Positions 1 through 5,905 are shown, counted from the first letter of the stretch. The stretch: 8,573 nucleotides of DNA from an uncultured Chloroflexaceae bacterium (GCA_937141995.1 CAKZQX010000891.1:1-8573); one strand, 5' to 3'. The notes: generated by a model from the letters alone, not told the origin. A program made the numbers and translations.

Positions 1-54
1 CCGTCCGATCAAGCCGGTTGCGCCGGTGACAACCACCCGTTTACTGTCGGTCAT
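1..54 (-). CDS. NAD(P)-binding Rossmann protein, epimerase/SDR type (N-terminus only)
   Basis: Only the first 18 codons lie in the window; the gene continues past position 1. They read MTDSKRVVVTGATGLIGR. The stretch VVVTGATGLIG is the beta-strand plus glycine-rich loop (TGxxGxxG type) that binds the dinucleotide in extended short-chain dehydrogenases and NAD-dependent epimerases. The ATG at 54-52 is preceded on the minus strand by AAGGAGCA (61-68), a good ribosome binding site at normal spacing, which fixes the start. The substrate cannot be told from this fragment. Nucleotide-sugar epimerases and SDR39U1-type proteins start alike. I am confident of the fold and not of the function. Confidence 0.8.
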   Translation of the reverse strand, partial: MTDSKRVVVTGATGLIGR

Positions 55-72
55 TGGAGATGCTCCTTGAAG

Positions 73-120
73 CAAGAACTGAGAACTGCGAGAACTGACA
101 ACTGCAAGAACTGACAACTA
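73..120. repeat. Three 16-bp tandem repeats
   Basis: Three adjacent 16-bp units are visible: CAAGAACTGAGAACTG (73-88), CGAGAACTGACAACTG (89-104) and CAAGAACTGACAACTA (105-120). Each unit is itself built from two shorter AGAACTG-like halves. The array starts 18 bp upstream of the start codon of the minus-strand epimerase-type gene, inside its probable leader or promoter. Its function is unknown; it may be a slippage product or a binding array. Confidence 0.8.
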
Positions 121-140
121 AGGCCGCGTTTCTTCTAAAT

Positions 141-346
141 TTACATTACACGGTTCCGAACCCGGCAGGACATTGCGCCTCCGACAGGACGGAAGAAACC
201 CGATCTTTTCACAAAAAATTTACACAAGATGCAACATTTTTGTAAAAAAGAAAAAACGTACCATGCTGTGCTGCCGCAGGCAAAGATTGTCTTTGTAGGA
301 GTGCATAGCTGATTTGTACGCCCACCGCGTAAATCGCGTAAGTTAC
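141..346 (+). repeat. Palindromic interspersed element, copy A (decayed)
   Basis: This is a member of the repeat family found six more times in this window. Its left end is degenerate (TTACATTACACGGT, 141-154). The left inner box GCCTCCGACAGGACGGAAG is at 177-195. The central palindrome (about 204-251) is imperfect: TCTTTTCACAAAAA faces TTTTTGTAAAAAAGA, with a mismatch and poor pairing further in. The right inner box CTGCCGCAGG follows at 271-280. A second small hairpin has arms CAAAGA (281-286) and TCTTTG (290-295). The right end, ACCGCGTAAATCGCGTAAG..., spans 324-346. Compared with copies C, D and E the core has lost its symmetry, so this looks like an old copy. Confidence 0.75.
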
Positions 347-567
347 AGGACTTACGGAGTCGGTATTCAAACCGGGCGTTTCACCCGATGAAACCCGGAT
401 TCGCCTGCGGCAGCATGATACGTTTTTATCTTTTTCCAGAACATTTGCTCTCCGAGCCAAATGTTCTGGAAAAAGAATGTCCCATTCCGCCCTGCCGGAG
501 ACGAATCGGGCCGGTTGTCCAGACAGACGCCTGCCAGGTCATCGACCGCGTAAATCGCGTAAGTTAC
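343..567 (-). repeat. Palindromic interspersed element, copy B (inverted)
   Basis: The same element in the opposite orientation, abutting copy A. On the plus strand it opens with ACAGGACTTACGG (346-358). Its small shoulder hairpin has arms GTTTCA (378-383) and TGAAAC (389-394). The box GCCTGCGGCAG is at 402-412, and a perfect 19-bp core hairpin has arms 429-447 and 458-476 with a 10-nt loop. The complementary box CTGCCGGAGAC is at 495-505. The end at 545-567 is identical over 23 bp to the right end of copy A at 324-346, so copy B is bracketed by perfect 23-bp direct repeats. Any open frame across here is a by-product of the repeat. Confidence 0.8.
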
Positions 568-635
568 TGCTGCGTATAATAAGATGAACCGGCAGCAAAG
601 GCAAACTGCCTAACCCGGCACGCTATGCCTGATCT

Positions 636-1145
636 TTAATCCTCATCCTCGGCCCAGACGATGCCGATACGGTCGGGACTCACCGCAATCACGCCATTGT
701 CAAACGTGGCGCTGCTGATCGGACGCCAGCCCAACACCTGCCGGCCATCCAGTGTATAGATCGCCGCCTCGCCGCTGCAGGTGCCGTTGGTGAAGTAGCG
801 TGTACCGGGCGGAAAAAACTCCAGGAAGCGTTCGGCGCATGCTTCCGCCAGTTCCAGATCCATCATCGCCTCCGGGTAGGCCAACCCTTCGTGCAGCACA
901 TGGATCAGCAGCTTGCGCGCGATACCGCGCCGCAGTTCGATCCAGTCTGCTCCGAGGCCAGTGTAGTCAAATAGAGCGACACAAGCATCCAGGAGGGCCG
1001 GGTAGCCCGGTTGCGCCCCGGCATCGTCACAGTGGAGTCGGAGTATATCAAAGAGCAGCGGATTGCCGTCACGGGCCTGATCCAGCGTGGCGGCCAGTTG
1101 TTCGACCTCGGGATCGTCAGCCGGTTCAAAGCTGATGTTGGACAT
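636..1145 (-). CDS. Hypothetical protein, 169 aa
   Basis: I do not recognise this family. The protein begins MSNISFEPADDPEVEQL. It is acidic overall, predicted mostly helical in residues 12-110, and ends in a short beta-rich part (about 115-165: RYFTNGTCSGEAAIYTLDGR, then GVIAVSPDRIGIVWAEDED). No signal peptide, membrane segment or metal motif is seen. It has four scattered cysteines (39, 55, 103, 123). An in-frame ATG lies 22 codons upstream. I chose the ATG at 1145 because GGAAGAGAGG sits just before it on the minus strand and because the upstream residues (many Arg/Glu/Ser) look non-conserved. It is monocistronic, between repeat copies B and C. The coding call rests on an intact frame, a plausible ribosome site and ordinary protein composition. 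Confidence 0.75.
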   Translation of the reverse strand: MSNISFEPADDPEVEQLAATLDQARDGNPLLFDILRLHCDDAGAQPGYPALLDACVALFDYTGLGADWIELRRGIARKLLIHVLHEGLAYPEAMMDLELAEACAERFLEFFPPGTRYFTNGTCSGEAAIYTLDGRQVLGWRPISSATFDNGVIAVSPDRIGIVWAEDED

Positions 1146-1256
1146 ACGCCTCTCTTCCTCAGATTCAACAGCCGAAGCCGGCAGCCGGTCAGTGCGATTC
1201 ATGCGCCACACTCATCTTCTTTTTATGCCCGATGCGCCGTCTTCTCATACGGTTTT

Positions 1257-1284
1257 GGTATACTGATGCTGTGTGGTAGTGTAA
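1257..1284 (-). promoter_or_regulatory. Possible promoter for the 169-aa hypothetical gene
   Basis: On the minus strand, TTACAC (1279-1284) and TATACC (1257-1262) are 16 bp apart, each matching 4 of 6 consensus positions for a sigma-70 type promoter. The -35-like box is at the outer edge of repeat copy C, so the repeat may supply part of the promoter. The match is weak. Confidence 0.25.
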
Positions 1285-1286
1285 CA

Positions 1287-1561
1287 TAACAGGACTTACG
1301 CGGTGGGCGTTTGGACCATGAACGCCACGACATGCGCGAACACCGCGAAACGGCCACTGCTGCCATGGATCAGGCGATCCCATGTTTGGCGAGGGATATC
1401 GCCTCCGGCAGGGTGGAAGATTTCTATCTTTTTCACAAAAATGTTGCACAAAGTGCAACATTTTTGTGAAAAAGATAAAAAGTGTACCATGCTGCCGCAG
1501 GCGAATCAGGCTTTCATCGGATGAAAGTCCCGCCTGGACACGCACCGCGTACGTCCTGTAA
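1287..1561 (+). repeat. Palindromic interspersed element, copy C (most complete)
   Basis: This is the best-preserved copy, about 275 bp. The outer inverted ends are TAACAGGACTTACGCGGT (1287-1304) and ACCGCGTACGTCCTGTAA (1544-1561), 16 of 18 positions complementary. Inside lie the left box GCCTCCGGCAGGGTGGAAG (1401-1419) and a perfect 25-bp core hairpin (arms 1425-1449 and 1453-1477, loop AAA). The right box CCATGCTGCCGCAGGCGA is at 1487-1504. A second 7-bp hairpin has arms CTTTCAT (1511-1517) and ATGAAAG (1521-1527). GTAACATAACAGG occurs at both edges (1281-1293 and 1558-1570). No open frame of its own is credible, so it behaves as a non-autonomous (MITE-like) element. Confidence 0.85.
1425..1477. 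repeat. 25-bp perfect hairpin at the core of copy C
   Basis: The arms 1425-1449 and 1453-1477 are exact reverse complements around a 3-nt loop (AAA). The outer part reads CTTTTTCAC facing GTGAAAAAG. A DNA palindrome this long and tight can extrude as a cruciform or fold strongly in RNA of either strand. Confidence 0.9.
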
Positions 1562-1563
1562 CA

Positions 1564-1660
1564 TAACAGGCATTATGTCGTCACGAACCGGAAGGACATT
1601 GCGCCTCCGGCAAAGATGAAATGCCCGGTTTACACATTCACTGCGTAAATCGTGTAACAT
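1564..1660 (+). repeat. Core-less derivative of the element, copy C'
   Basis: Directly after copy C comes a shortened relative. AACAGGCATTATG (1564-1576) resembles the left end. GAACCGGAAGGACATT (1585-1600) and GCGCCTCCGG (1601-1610) match the left part of copy A. The sequence then passes straight to a right end, CTGCGTAAATCGTGTAACAT (1641-1660). The core hairpin and the CTGCCGCAGGC box are missing. It stops 9 bp before the ribosome binding site of the next gene. Confidence 0.65.
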
Positions 1661-1669
1661 AAGAACATT

Positions 1670-1676
1670 AAGGAGG
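1670..1676 (+). promoter_or_regulatory. Strong ribosome binding site AAGGAGG
   Basis: AAGGAGG lies 4 nt before the ATG at 1681 and fixes the start of the small membrane protein. It lies 9 bp beyond the end of repeat C', so transcription of this gene probably starts in or across the repeat. Confidence 0.7.
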
Positions 1677-1680
1677 ACAT

Positions 1681-2004
1681 ATGCAACGGATGCATCCATA
1701 TGCACCCTGGATTATTCTGCTTCTGGTCATTTTGTTAGCACGCGGCTTCTATCTTACGCCCGTCCTCCTGCTGCTTATGCCGGCGGGCGGAGCCTATCTG
1801 CTCTACCAGGGCCTGCAGGTCTGGCGGGGTGAGGGTAGTCGTTTCTCCGCGCGGCGCGAAACCTACTGGCGGGGGCGGCGCATCGAATTGCCCGCGCGGC
1901 GTGAAGCGGGACTGCCGGCGTTGCGCTCAATTGGTCCCGCGCTGCCCTATCTCATCAGTGGTGGGGTGATTATGCTGATTGCACTGGGAACGCTGTTTGG
2001 GTAG
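1681..2004 (+). CDS. Small integral membrane protein, 107 aa
   Basis: Not assigned to a family. Three hydrophobic stretches are visible: residues about 9-20 (PWIILLLVILLA) and 25-43, close enough to form a hairpin, and a C-terminal one at about 87-106 (ALPYLISGGVIMLIALGTLF). The central part (48-85) is very rich in arginine (RRETYWRGRRIELPARR), so by the positive-inside rule it should face the cytoplasm. The start is set by a perfect AAGGAGG 4 nt upstream. The endonuclease III-like gene begins 24 nt after its stop, so the two are probably co-transcribed, although no functional tie is obvious. Confidence 0.75.
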   Translation: MQRMHPYAPWIILLLVILLARGFYLTPVLLLLMPAGGAYLLYQGLQVWRGEGSRFSARRETYWRGRRIELPARREAGLPALRSIGPALPYLISGGVIMLIALGTLFG

Positions 2005-2028
2005 TGACGTTTAGAAACCAGGACGGCT

Positions 2029-2835
2029 ATGTCTGACACAATCGCCACGATCTACCGCATCCTGCAACGGCACTTTGGCAGTAACCCGACGTGGTGGCCG
2101 ATCTTCGGCGATGACGCGCCCTTTGAAATGCTGCTCGGCGCGGTGCTGGTGCAACAGACCCGCTGGGAAACGGTCGAGCAGGCGATTCTCCGGCTACGCG
2201 ATGCCGGGTTGCTGCGTGTGCATGCGCTGGCCCAGGCGGATACCGGGGAGCTTGCACCGCTGCTCCGGCCCGCCGCTTTTCACACGCAGAAAGCCCCCGG
2301 ACTTATTGCCATCAGCGCGTATATCTGCACCCACTATGCGGGCAGCACGGCGGCGATGCTGGCCCGCCCAACCGCGCCCCTCCGCCAGGAACTGCTCGGT
2401 CTGCCGCGCATCGGTCCCGAAACCGCCGACGTTGTGCTGCTCTATGCCGGGGAGCATCCGGTATTCGTCGTTGATGACTACACCCGGCGGCTCTTCGGGC
2501 GGGTACACCCGACGGTGCATACCCCGCCGCCCACCCGGTTCACCTGGGAGCGCGCCCGGTATAATATCGTGCAAAAGCAGATCGAGCAGGAACTGACGGC
2601 GGCGGCCACCCCAGCAGATGCCGAAACGCCGAATCAAACCGGGCTGTATGCCGACTACCACGCGCTGATCAACGAAGTCTGCGTACGCTACTGCCTGGCC
2701 CGGAATCCGCGCTGTGACGGGCCACCGGCGCGCCGCGTCTACAGCATTCAGGAGGGGCGCGAGTCCTACCTGGAACGCCACGACGGCTGCCCGCTCCGGG
2801 ATATCTGCGCATTTTACCAGGCCCGGCGAACATAG
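2029..2835 (+). CDS. Endonuclease III-like HhH-GPD DNA glycosylase (COG2231 type), 268 aa
   Basis: Base-excision repair enzyme of the endonuclease III superfamily. Seen: the N-terminal helical part with FEMLLGAVLVQQTRW (32-46), a helix-hairpin-helix LPRIGPETADVV (125-136) that grips the DNA backbone, then VFVVDDYTRR with the family's catalytic Asp at 149. The lysine that makes E. coli Nth a beta-lyase lies in G-R-K-T-A; here the same place reads G-P-E-T-A (Glu131), so the protein should be a monofunctional glycosylase, as in MagIII-like and COG2231 proteins. The C-terminal iron-sulfur cysteines are present as C222-x6-C229 and C254-x5-C260. They are separated by 24 residues, whereas Nth has two. 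AGGA precedes the ATG at suitable distance. The damaged base it removes cannot be read from sequence. Confidence 0.88.
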   Translation: MSDTIATIYRILQRHFGSNPTWWPIFGDDAPFEMLLGAVLVQQTRWETVEQAILRLRDAGLLRVHALAQADTGELAPLLRPAAFHTQKAPGLIAISAYICTHYAGSTAAMLARPTAPLRQELLGLPRIGPETADVVLLYAGEHPVFVVDDYTRRLFGRVHPTVHTPPPTRFTWERARYNIVQKQIEQELTAAATPADAETPNQTGLYADYHALINEVCVRYCLARNPRCDGPPARRVYSIQEGRESYLERHDGCPLRDICAFYQARRT

Positions 2836-2852
2836 CTCCCGATACAATCGTA

Positions 2853-2858
2853 TATAAT
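2853..2858 (+). promoter_or_regulatory. -10 box of the lipoprotein gene promoter
   Basis: TATAAT, a perfect -10 hexamer, sits 80 bp upstream of the lipoprotein ATG and just after the end of the glycosylase gene. No convincing -35 hexamer is present 16-18 bp upstream, so it may need an activator or another sigma factor. The start of transcription would be near 2865, leaving a leader of roughly 70 nt. Confidence 0.5.
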
Positions 2859-2879
2859 AGGGCGCGTGAGGGAAGGTTG

Positions 2880-2906
2880 CCCGGCGGGTAATGTTGCCCG
2901 CGCGGG
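2880..2906 (+). promoter_or_regulatory. GC-rich hairpin in the lipoprotein mRNA leader
   Basis: CCCGGCGGG (2880-2888) pairs with CCCGCGCGGG (2897-2906), nine G-C pairs with a single bulged G at 2902 and an 8-nt loop. It lies between the -10 box and the ribosome binding site. No T-run follows, so it does not look like a terminator. It could protect the 5' end of the message or act as an upstream stop for the preceding genes. Confidence 0.5.
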
Positions 2907-2932
2907 AAAGAGCAAGAAAGGGAGCTTGATCG

Positions 2933-3619
2933 ATGATGAACCTACGGTACGTTGTGCTCACGCTCGTGACACTGTTTGCGCTGGCCCTGGTCGGATGTGC
3001 TGCCCAGAACCCGGCGGCAGAGACACCCGAAGCCGAGGGGGGCGTCCCGGCACTGGAAGAAGGCGCGCCAGTCGAAGAGGGCACAACGATGGAAGAGGGC
3101 GAGGGTGTCACCGAAGAGGAGGGGATGGCTGAAGCGACGCCTGAGGGCGAGGCACTGGCTGAACCCATCGGAACGCCGGAGGAGACCCTGCCACCCATCA
3201 GTGATCAGCAGAGTGAACTGATTACCATCAACCAGTTTGGTGAGATTAGCCCGGAGAGTATTACCACCGATCCGGGGACGCAACTGGCGCTGGAACTTGC
3301 GAACCTGAGCAACAACGATGTCACCGTGCTCATCGAAGGCGACTATGGCGCTACCGGGACCATGTTGCCGTCCGCTATCGAAGTTGATAATTCGGTCACC
3401 TTCACCCGCCAGATGCTGCTGGCGCAGTTTGACGAGGCCGGCGAGTATGAACTGCGCTGCAGCAACAATAGCTGCAGTGGTAGCGTGACCATCGTTGTCG
3501 GCGAAGGCGAGACGACCGAAGAGACGATGGAAACCGAGGAAACCACCCCGGCAGAAGAGGGTGAAGAGGGCACAACTGAGGAAACCGAGCAGGAACTGCT
3601 GCCCACGCCCGAAGCATAA
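2933..3619 (+). CDS. Acidic lipoprotein with cupredoxin-like domain, 228 aa
   Basis: Probable exported lipoprotein. The N-terminus has a hydrophobic signal (residues 7-20) ending in a lipobox L19-V20-G21-C22, so Cys22 should be lipid-modified and the protein anchored outside the cell membrane. Residues 27-88 and 190-228 are low-complexity, rich in Glu, Thr, Gly and Pro, and act as acidic linkers. Between them, about 95-189, is a beta-rich domain ending GEYELRCSNNSCSGSVTIVV. This resembles the last strands of cupredoxins (Y-x-F-x-C then G-x-I-x-V). The protein has no histidine, so a normal type-1 copper site cannot form. Cys176 and Cys181 could instead form a disulfide. Two ATGs stand in tandem (2933, 2936); GGGAG lies 8 nt before the first. 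It is monocistronic with its own promoter and terminator. The exact role is unknown. Confidence 0.75.
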   Translation: MMNLRYVVLTLVTLFALALVGCAAQNPAAETPEAEGGVPALEEGAPVEEGTTMEEGEGVTEEEGMAEATPEGEALAEPIGTPEETLPPISDQQSELITINQFGEISPESITTDPGTQLALELANLSNNDVTVLIEGDYGATGTMLPSAIEVDNSVTFTRQMLLAQFDEAGEYELRCSNNSCSGSVTIVVGEGETTEETMETEETTPAEEGEEGTTEETEQELLPTPEA

Positions 3620-3668
3620 ATTCACTGATCACTTTTGCCGACCAGCATTGCACTCGGTTAATCGGCAT

Positions 3669-3710
3669 AACACAAAGCACTCGGACATACTGTCTCGAGT
3701 GCTTTGTGTT
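3669..3710 (+). terminator. Rho-independent terminator after the lipoprotein gene
   Basis: A perfect 15-bp stem, AACACAAAGCACTCG (3669-3683) with CGAGTGCTTTGTGTT (3696-3710), has a loop that can pair further (GACA with TGTC). It starts 49 nt after the lipoprotein stop codon and the descending arm ends in a T-rich stretch. It could also act on transcripts arriving from the minus strand. Confidence 0.8.
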
Positions 3711-3773
3711 TCGTGGATAGATTTCCGTCGGGGCACGCTTCTGCGCGTCCGCAACCCGGTCGCTACGCCCAAT

Positions 3774-3930
3774 TACCTTTCAAATAACCGGGCTTACGTG
3801 ATGCCTGACCTGGAAGAGGATACCGCCTCCGGCAGGGTGGAAGAAACCATCCTTATTTCACAAAACATTTTCACAAGATGAAAATGTTTTGTGAAATAAG
3901 ATAAAAACGTACTCTGCTATTTGAAAGGTA
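3774..3930 (+). repeat. Palindromic interspersed element, copy D (short, with 13-bp inverted ends)
   Basis: The left half is standard: CCGGGCTTACGTG near 3788-3800, then the box GCCTCCGGCAGGGTGGAAG (3825-3843). A perfect 22-bp core hairpin follows (arms 3852-3873 and 3879-3900, loop CAAGA). The right half stops after ACGTACTCTGC; the CTGCCGCAGGC box and the usual right end are missing. The whole copy is bounded by perfect 13-bp inverted repeats, TACCTTTCAAATA (3774-3786) and TATTTGAAAGGTA (3918-3930), not seen in the other copies. It ends 6 bp from the stop codon of the DUF4349 gene, so it may help end transcription there. Confidence 0.8.
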
Positions 3931-3936
3931 CTGCCC

Positions 3937-4908
3937 CTACGCCGCCGTTGGCGCGGTTGGTCCCGCACCACGCTGCTGGTGACGGCGCAATCGCCGCCGG
4001 CCCCACCAGCCGAGCAGCAGCAGCGGTAGCCAGACCGGCGTCCAGATCAGCAGCACAATTGCCAGGTTGACCAACCCCTGCCCCAGTTCGACCAGGCTGC
4101 GCAATGCGTCACGCGCCACCACCAGCGGCTGCCAGGAGCCCTGCGTGACAATCGGCGTCACCGGCACCGGCGACAGATACACATTGATCGTCGAGAGCGC
4201 CGCGCTCTGTTGCAAATACTCCATGCGCCCCTGGATCTGCTCAATCTGCCCCTGCACCTCGGTCAATGCCCGGTTAACCTCCAGCGCATCCGCAACCTCA
4301 ACCGCCTGCTCCAGCAAGTTGCGCAACCGGTCGCGGGTCGCCTCCAGGTTGCCCAGGCGGGCGCGCAGATCGACAAACTCCTCCGTGACATCATCACCAC
4401 TGACCGTGCGGGAGAGCACCTTCTTTGCCAACCCCTGCACGCCCGTCAGCGCTTCGTCAAAACGTTCGGCGGGCACGCGGAAGGTCATATTAGCGGTCAT
4501 CCGCTCGTCGGTACCGTTCATCTCCACCCGGACAACATAGCCACCCAGTGCCGCAACCTGTGCGCTCACGGCCGCCTCGGCTTCGCGCACATTCTCGACC
4601 TGGAGTGACAGATCGGCATTCTTGATGATCATCCGCTCGACAGCGTTCTGCTGTTGCGCGACATTGCTGACTGCCCCGCTCTCGTCGGCGGCATACTCCA
4701 TCTCTTCCAGCGGCGCTGCGGCTGACTGGGGGGCCGGGCTCGCGGCCAGGCGGGGAGCGTTCTCACCCGTGGCAAGCCCCTGATCAACTTCGGTGAAGAT
4801 CTCGGCAGTTTTCCCGCCCAGCATAGACAGGAAACTCACTGCAATGACCAGAATGACGATGATACCGACAGCAATCGCTGCCAGGGGACGAAATCTGCGC
4901 CAGTTCAT
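3937..4908 (-). CDS. DUF4349 domain membrane protein, 323 aa
   Basis: Envelope protein of the DUF4349 family. It has an N-terminal membrane anchor or uncleaved signal (residues 10-30: AAIAVGIIVILVIAVSFLSML), a low-complexity Ala/Pro-rich linker (50-85) and then the conserved domain from about 90. Typical parts are RMIIKNADLSLQVENVREAE (92-111), GGYVVRVEM, and MTFRVPAERFDEAL (141-154). A long helical coiled-coil follows at about 172-236 (EEFVDLRARLGNLEATRDRL and onward), then STINVYLSP (239-247). A C-terminal membrane segment lies at about 279-302, followed by a basic tail. The coiled-coil should lie outside the membrane. AAGGAG stands 7 nt before the ATG. The family has no firmly known biochemical role that I can name; a structural or sensing role is inference. 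It is monocistronic. Confidence 0.88.
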   Translation of the reverse strand: MNWRRFRPLAAIAVGIIVILVIAVSFLSMLGGKTAEIFTEVDQGLATGENAPRLAASPAPQSAAAPLEEMEYAADESGAVSNVAQQQNAVERMIIKNADLSLQVENVREAEAAVSAQVAALGGYVVRVEMNGTDERMTANMTFRVPAERFDEALTGVQGLAKKVLSRTVSGDDVTEEFVDLRARLGNLEATRDRLRNLLEQAVEVADALEVNRALTEVQGQIEQIQGRMEYLQQSAALSTINVYLSPVPVTPIVTQGSWQPLVVARDALRSLVELGQGLVNLAIVLLIWTPVWLPLLLLGWWGRRRLRRHQQRGAGPTAPTAA

Positions 4909-5016
4909 TGGGTACTCCTTTTCTGTATCGGTGTATCGCTTGTTCTATGTGTGAGACGTTGCGGAGTACACGTTCGTTCCCGCTCGACATCATACGGGGA
5001 CGCGTTAAGCAGGGTT

Positions 5017-5448
5017 TTATTCATCGTCCGGTGGATGCCAACCCACTAGAACCCATCGTTGGCGTGCAACAATTTGGTGTGGTCGGTTGAGGTCAAGAAG
5101 AGCGACAGTAGCGCGTCCGATAGTGGTCAAACCAATGATTAGAAGTCCATCGTCACTCCAACGGAAGTGATCACGCCAGCGTTGAGTACGAGGATTATAC
5201 AGAGTGACGACTTCGCCGCTTTCAGGATCAGTCGCCTGAAGTTGCGCACCTTTCCGCTCATTGCATTCCCGGCACGAGCGCCAGAGATTATCGCGTTCAG
5301 TCAACCCACCGGCTACAATTGGCAGAATATGCTCAATGCTCAACAGGCTGCCGGTGATGCGCTCATCGCTGCGACAGTAGCCACACCGATGACCAGCGTC
5401 GGCACGAACCCGCGCTGCAAGCTGAACGGAAACATAGGGGCGACTCAT
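5017..5448 (-). CDS. Stand-alone HNH endonuclease, 143 aa
   Basis: Small nuclease-fold protein. Zinc-type cysteines are C22-x2-C25 (HRCGYC) and C59-x2-C62 (RSCREC). Between them IEHILPIVAGG (38-48) carries the catalytic His40, followed by N54 and the final N63-x2-K66. This is the full H-N-H signature with structural zinc. The C-terminal part (85-139: NPRTQRWRDHFRW..., GRATVALLDLNRP, ...GWHPP) is the extension I know from short HNH proteins of cyanobacteria and Chloroflexi. Its ATG overlaps the TGA of the preceding gene (ATGA, 5445-5448), so the two are translationally coupled. The natural substrate is unknown. Options are a toxin-like nuclease controlled by the upstream protein or a mobile or repair nuclease. 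Confidence 0.88.
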   Translation of the reverse strand: MSRPYVSVQLAARVRADAGHRCGYCRSDERITGSLLSIEHILPIVAGGLTERDNLWRSCRECNERKGAQLQATDPESGEVVTLYNPRTQRWRDHFRWSDDGLLIIGLTTIGRATVALLDLNRPHQIVARQRWVLVGWHPPDDE

Positions 5449-5876
5449 GGATGCGGCACCGGCAACTTGTCGATCGGTGGCAGCGTGTGTCCACGACTCT
5501 TGAGCAGCACAAACGCGTGTGCCTTGCGCACCATTAACGCCTCAGACTCAGCCTGGAGTGCTGTAAGCTGCGTCTCCTCTTCCGCTGTCATGGTGCCATC
5601 CTGTTGTCGCTTGACAAGCTCGTCGATCCGGTTGCTGCGCTCGGGTAGCTCAACACTCATGGCAATCGCACGGAGTACCTCATCGGAGAGATGATCCATC
5701 GCATCAAGTTCAGCCTGGAGTGCCGATGGCAATAACGCTGCCAGATGTGGGGGAATAGTGCGCTCGAGCGACTGGGCAACAACCGCGTCCAGCGACTGCG
5801 CCGATGAGTGCGCGGCGGCTTCAAGCTGCTGGTAAAGCGTCTCGGGTATGGTAATCGTAATTGTGCGAACCGTCAT
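5445..5876 (-). CDS. Ribbon-helix-helix type protein paired with HNH nuclease, 143 aa
   Basis: The N-terminus, TITITIPETLYQQLEAAA (5-22) followed by SLDAVVAQSLERT (28-40), has the pattern of a ribbon-helix-helix fold: one beta-strand and two helices, as in many DNA-binding antitoxins. Residues about 60-130 are helical and end MVRKAHAFVLLKSRGHTLP, a pattern I associate with proteins encoded just before short HNH nucleases. AAGGAG precedes the ATG at 6-nt spacing. The gene overlaps the HNH gene by 4 nt. By analogy it may repress its own operon and bind the nuclease, but no sequence feature proves a toxin-antitoxin role. The strand-helix-helix call is from pattern, not alignment. Confidence 0.75.
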   Translation of the reverse strand: MTVRTITITIPETLYQQLEAAAHSSAQSLDAVVAQSLERTIPPHLAALLPSALQAELDAMDHLSDEVLRAIAMSVELPERSNRIDELVKRQQDGTMTAEEETQLTALQAESEALMVRKAHAFVLLKSRGHTLPPIDKLPVPHP

Positions 5877-5905
5877 CGGTATCTCCTTTCAGGGGTAGTG
5901 CTTCC

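Noticed and set aside
209..460. 83-codon minus-strand frame spanning copies A and B, and similar frames at 1189-1545, 1296-1490 and 1303-1524
   Set aside because: All read through palindromic repeats (recurring peptides such as CCRRR), which are shared by the copies because the DNA is repeated, not because protein is conserved.
388..579. 63-codon plus-strand open frame
   Set aside because: It lies wholly inside repeat copy B and crosses the hairpin; the translation is repeat sequence, with no ribosome site.
2194..3198. Long minus-strand open frame, 334 codons
   Set aside because: Antisense shadow of the glycosylase and lipoprotein genes; the Ser/Pro-rich part is the reverse of Glu/Thr-rich codons.
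2942..3625. 227-codon minus-strand frame opposite the lipoprotein
   Set aside because: Shadow caused by biased Glu/Gly/Thr codons; the plus-strand gene has lipobox, ribosome site, promoter and terminator.
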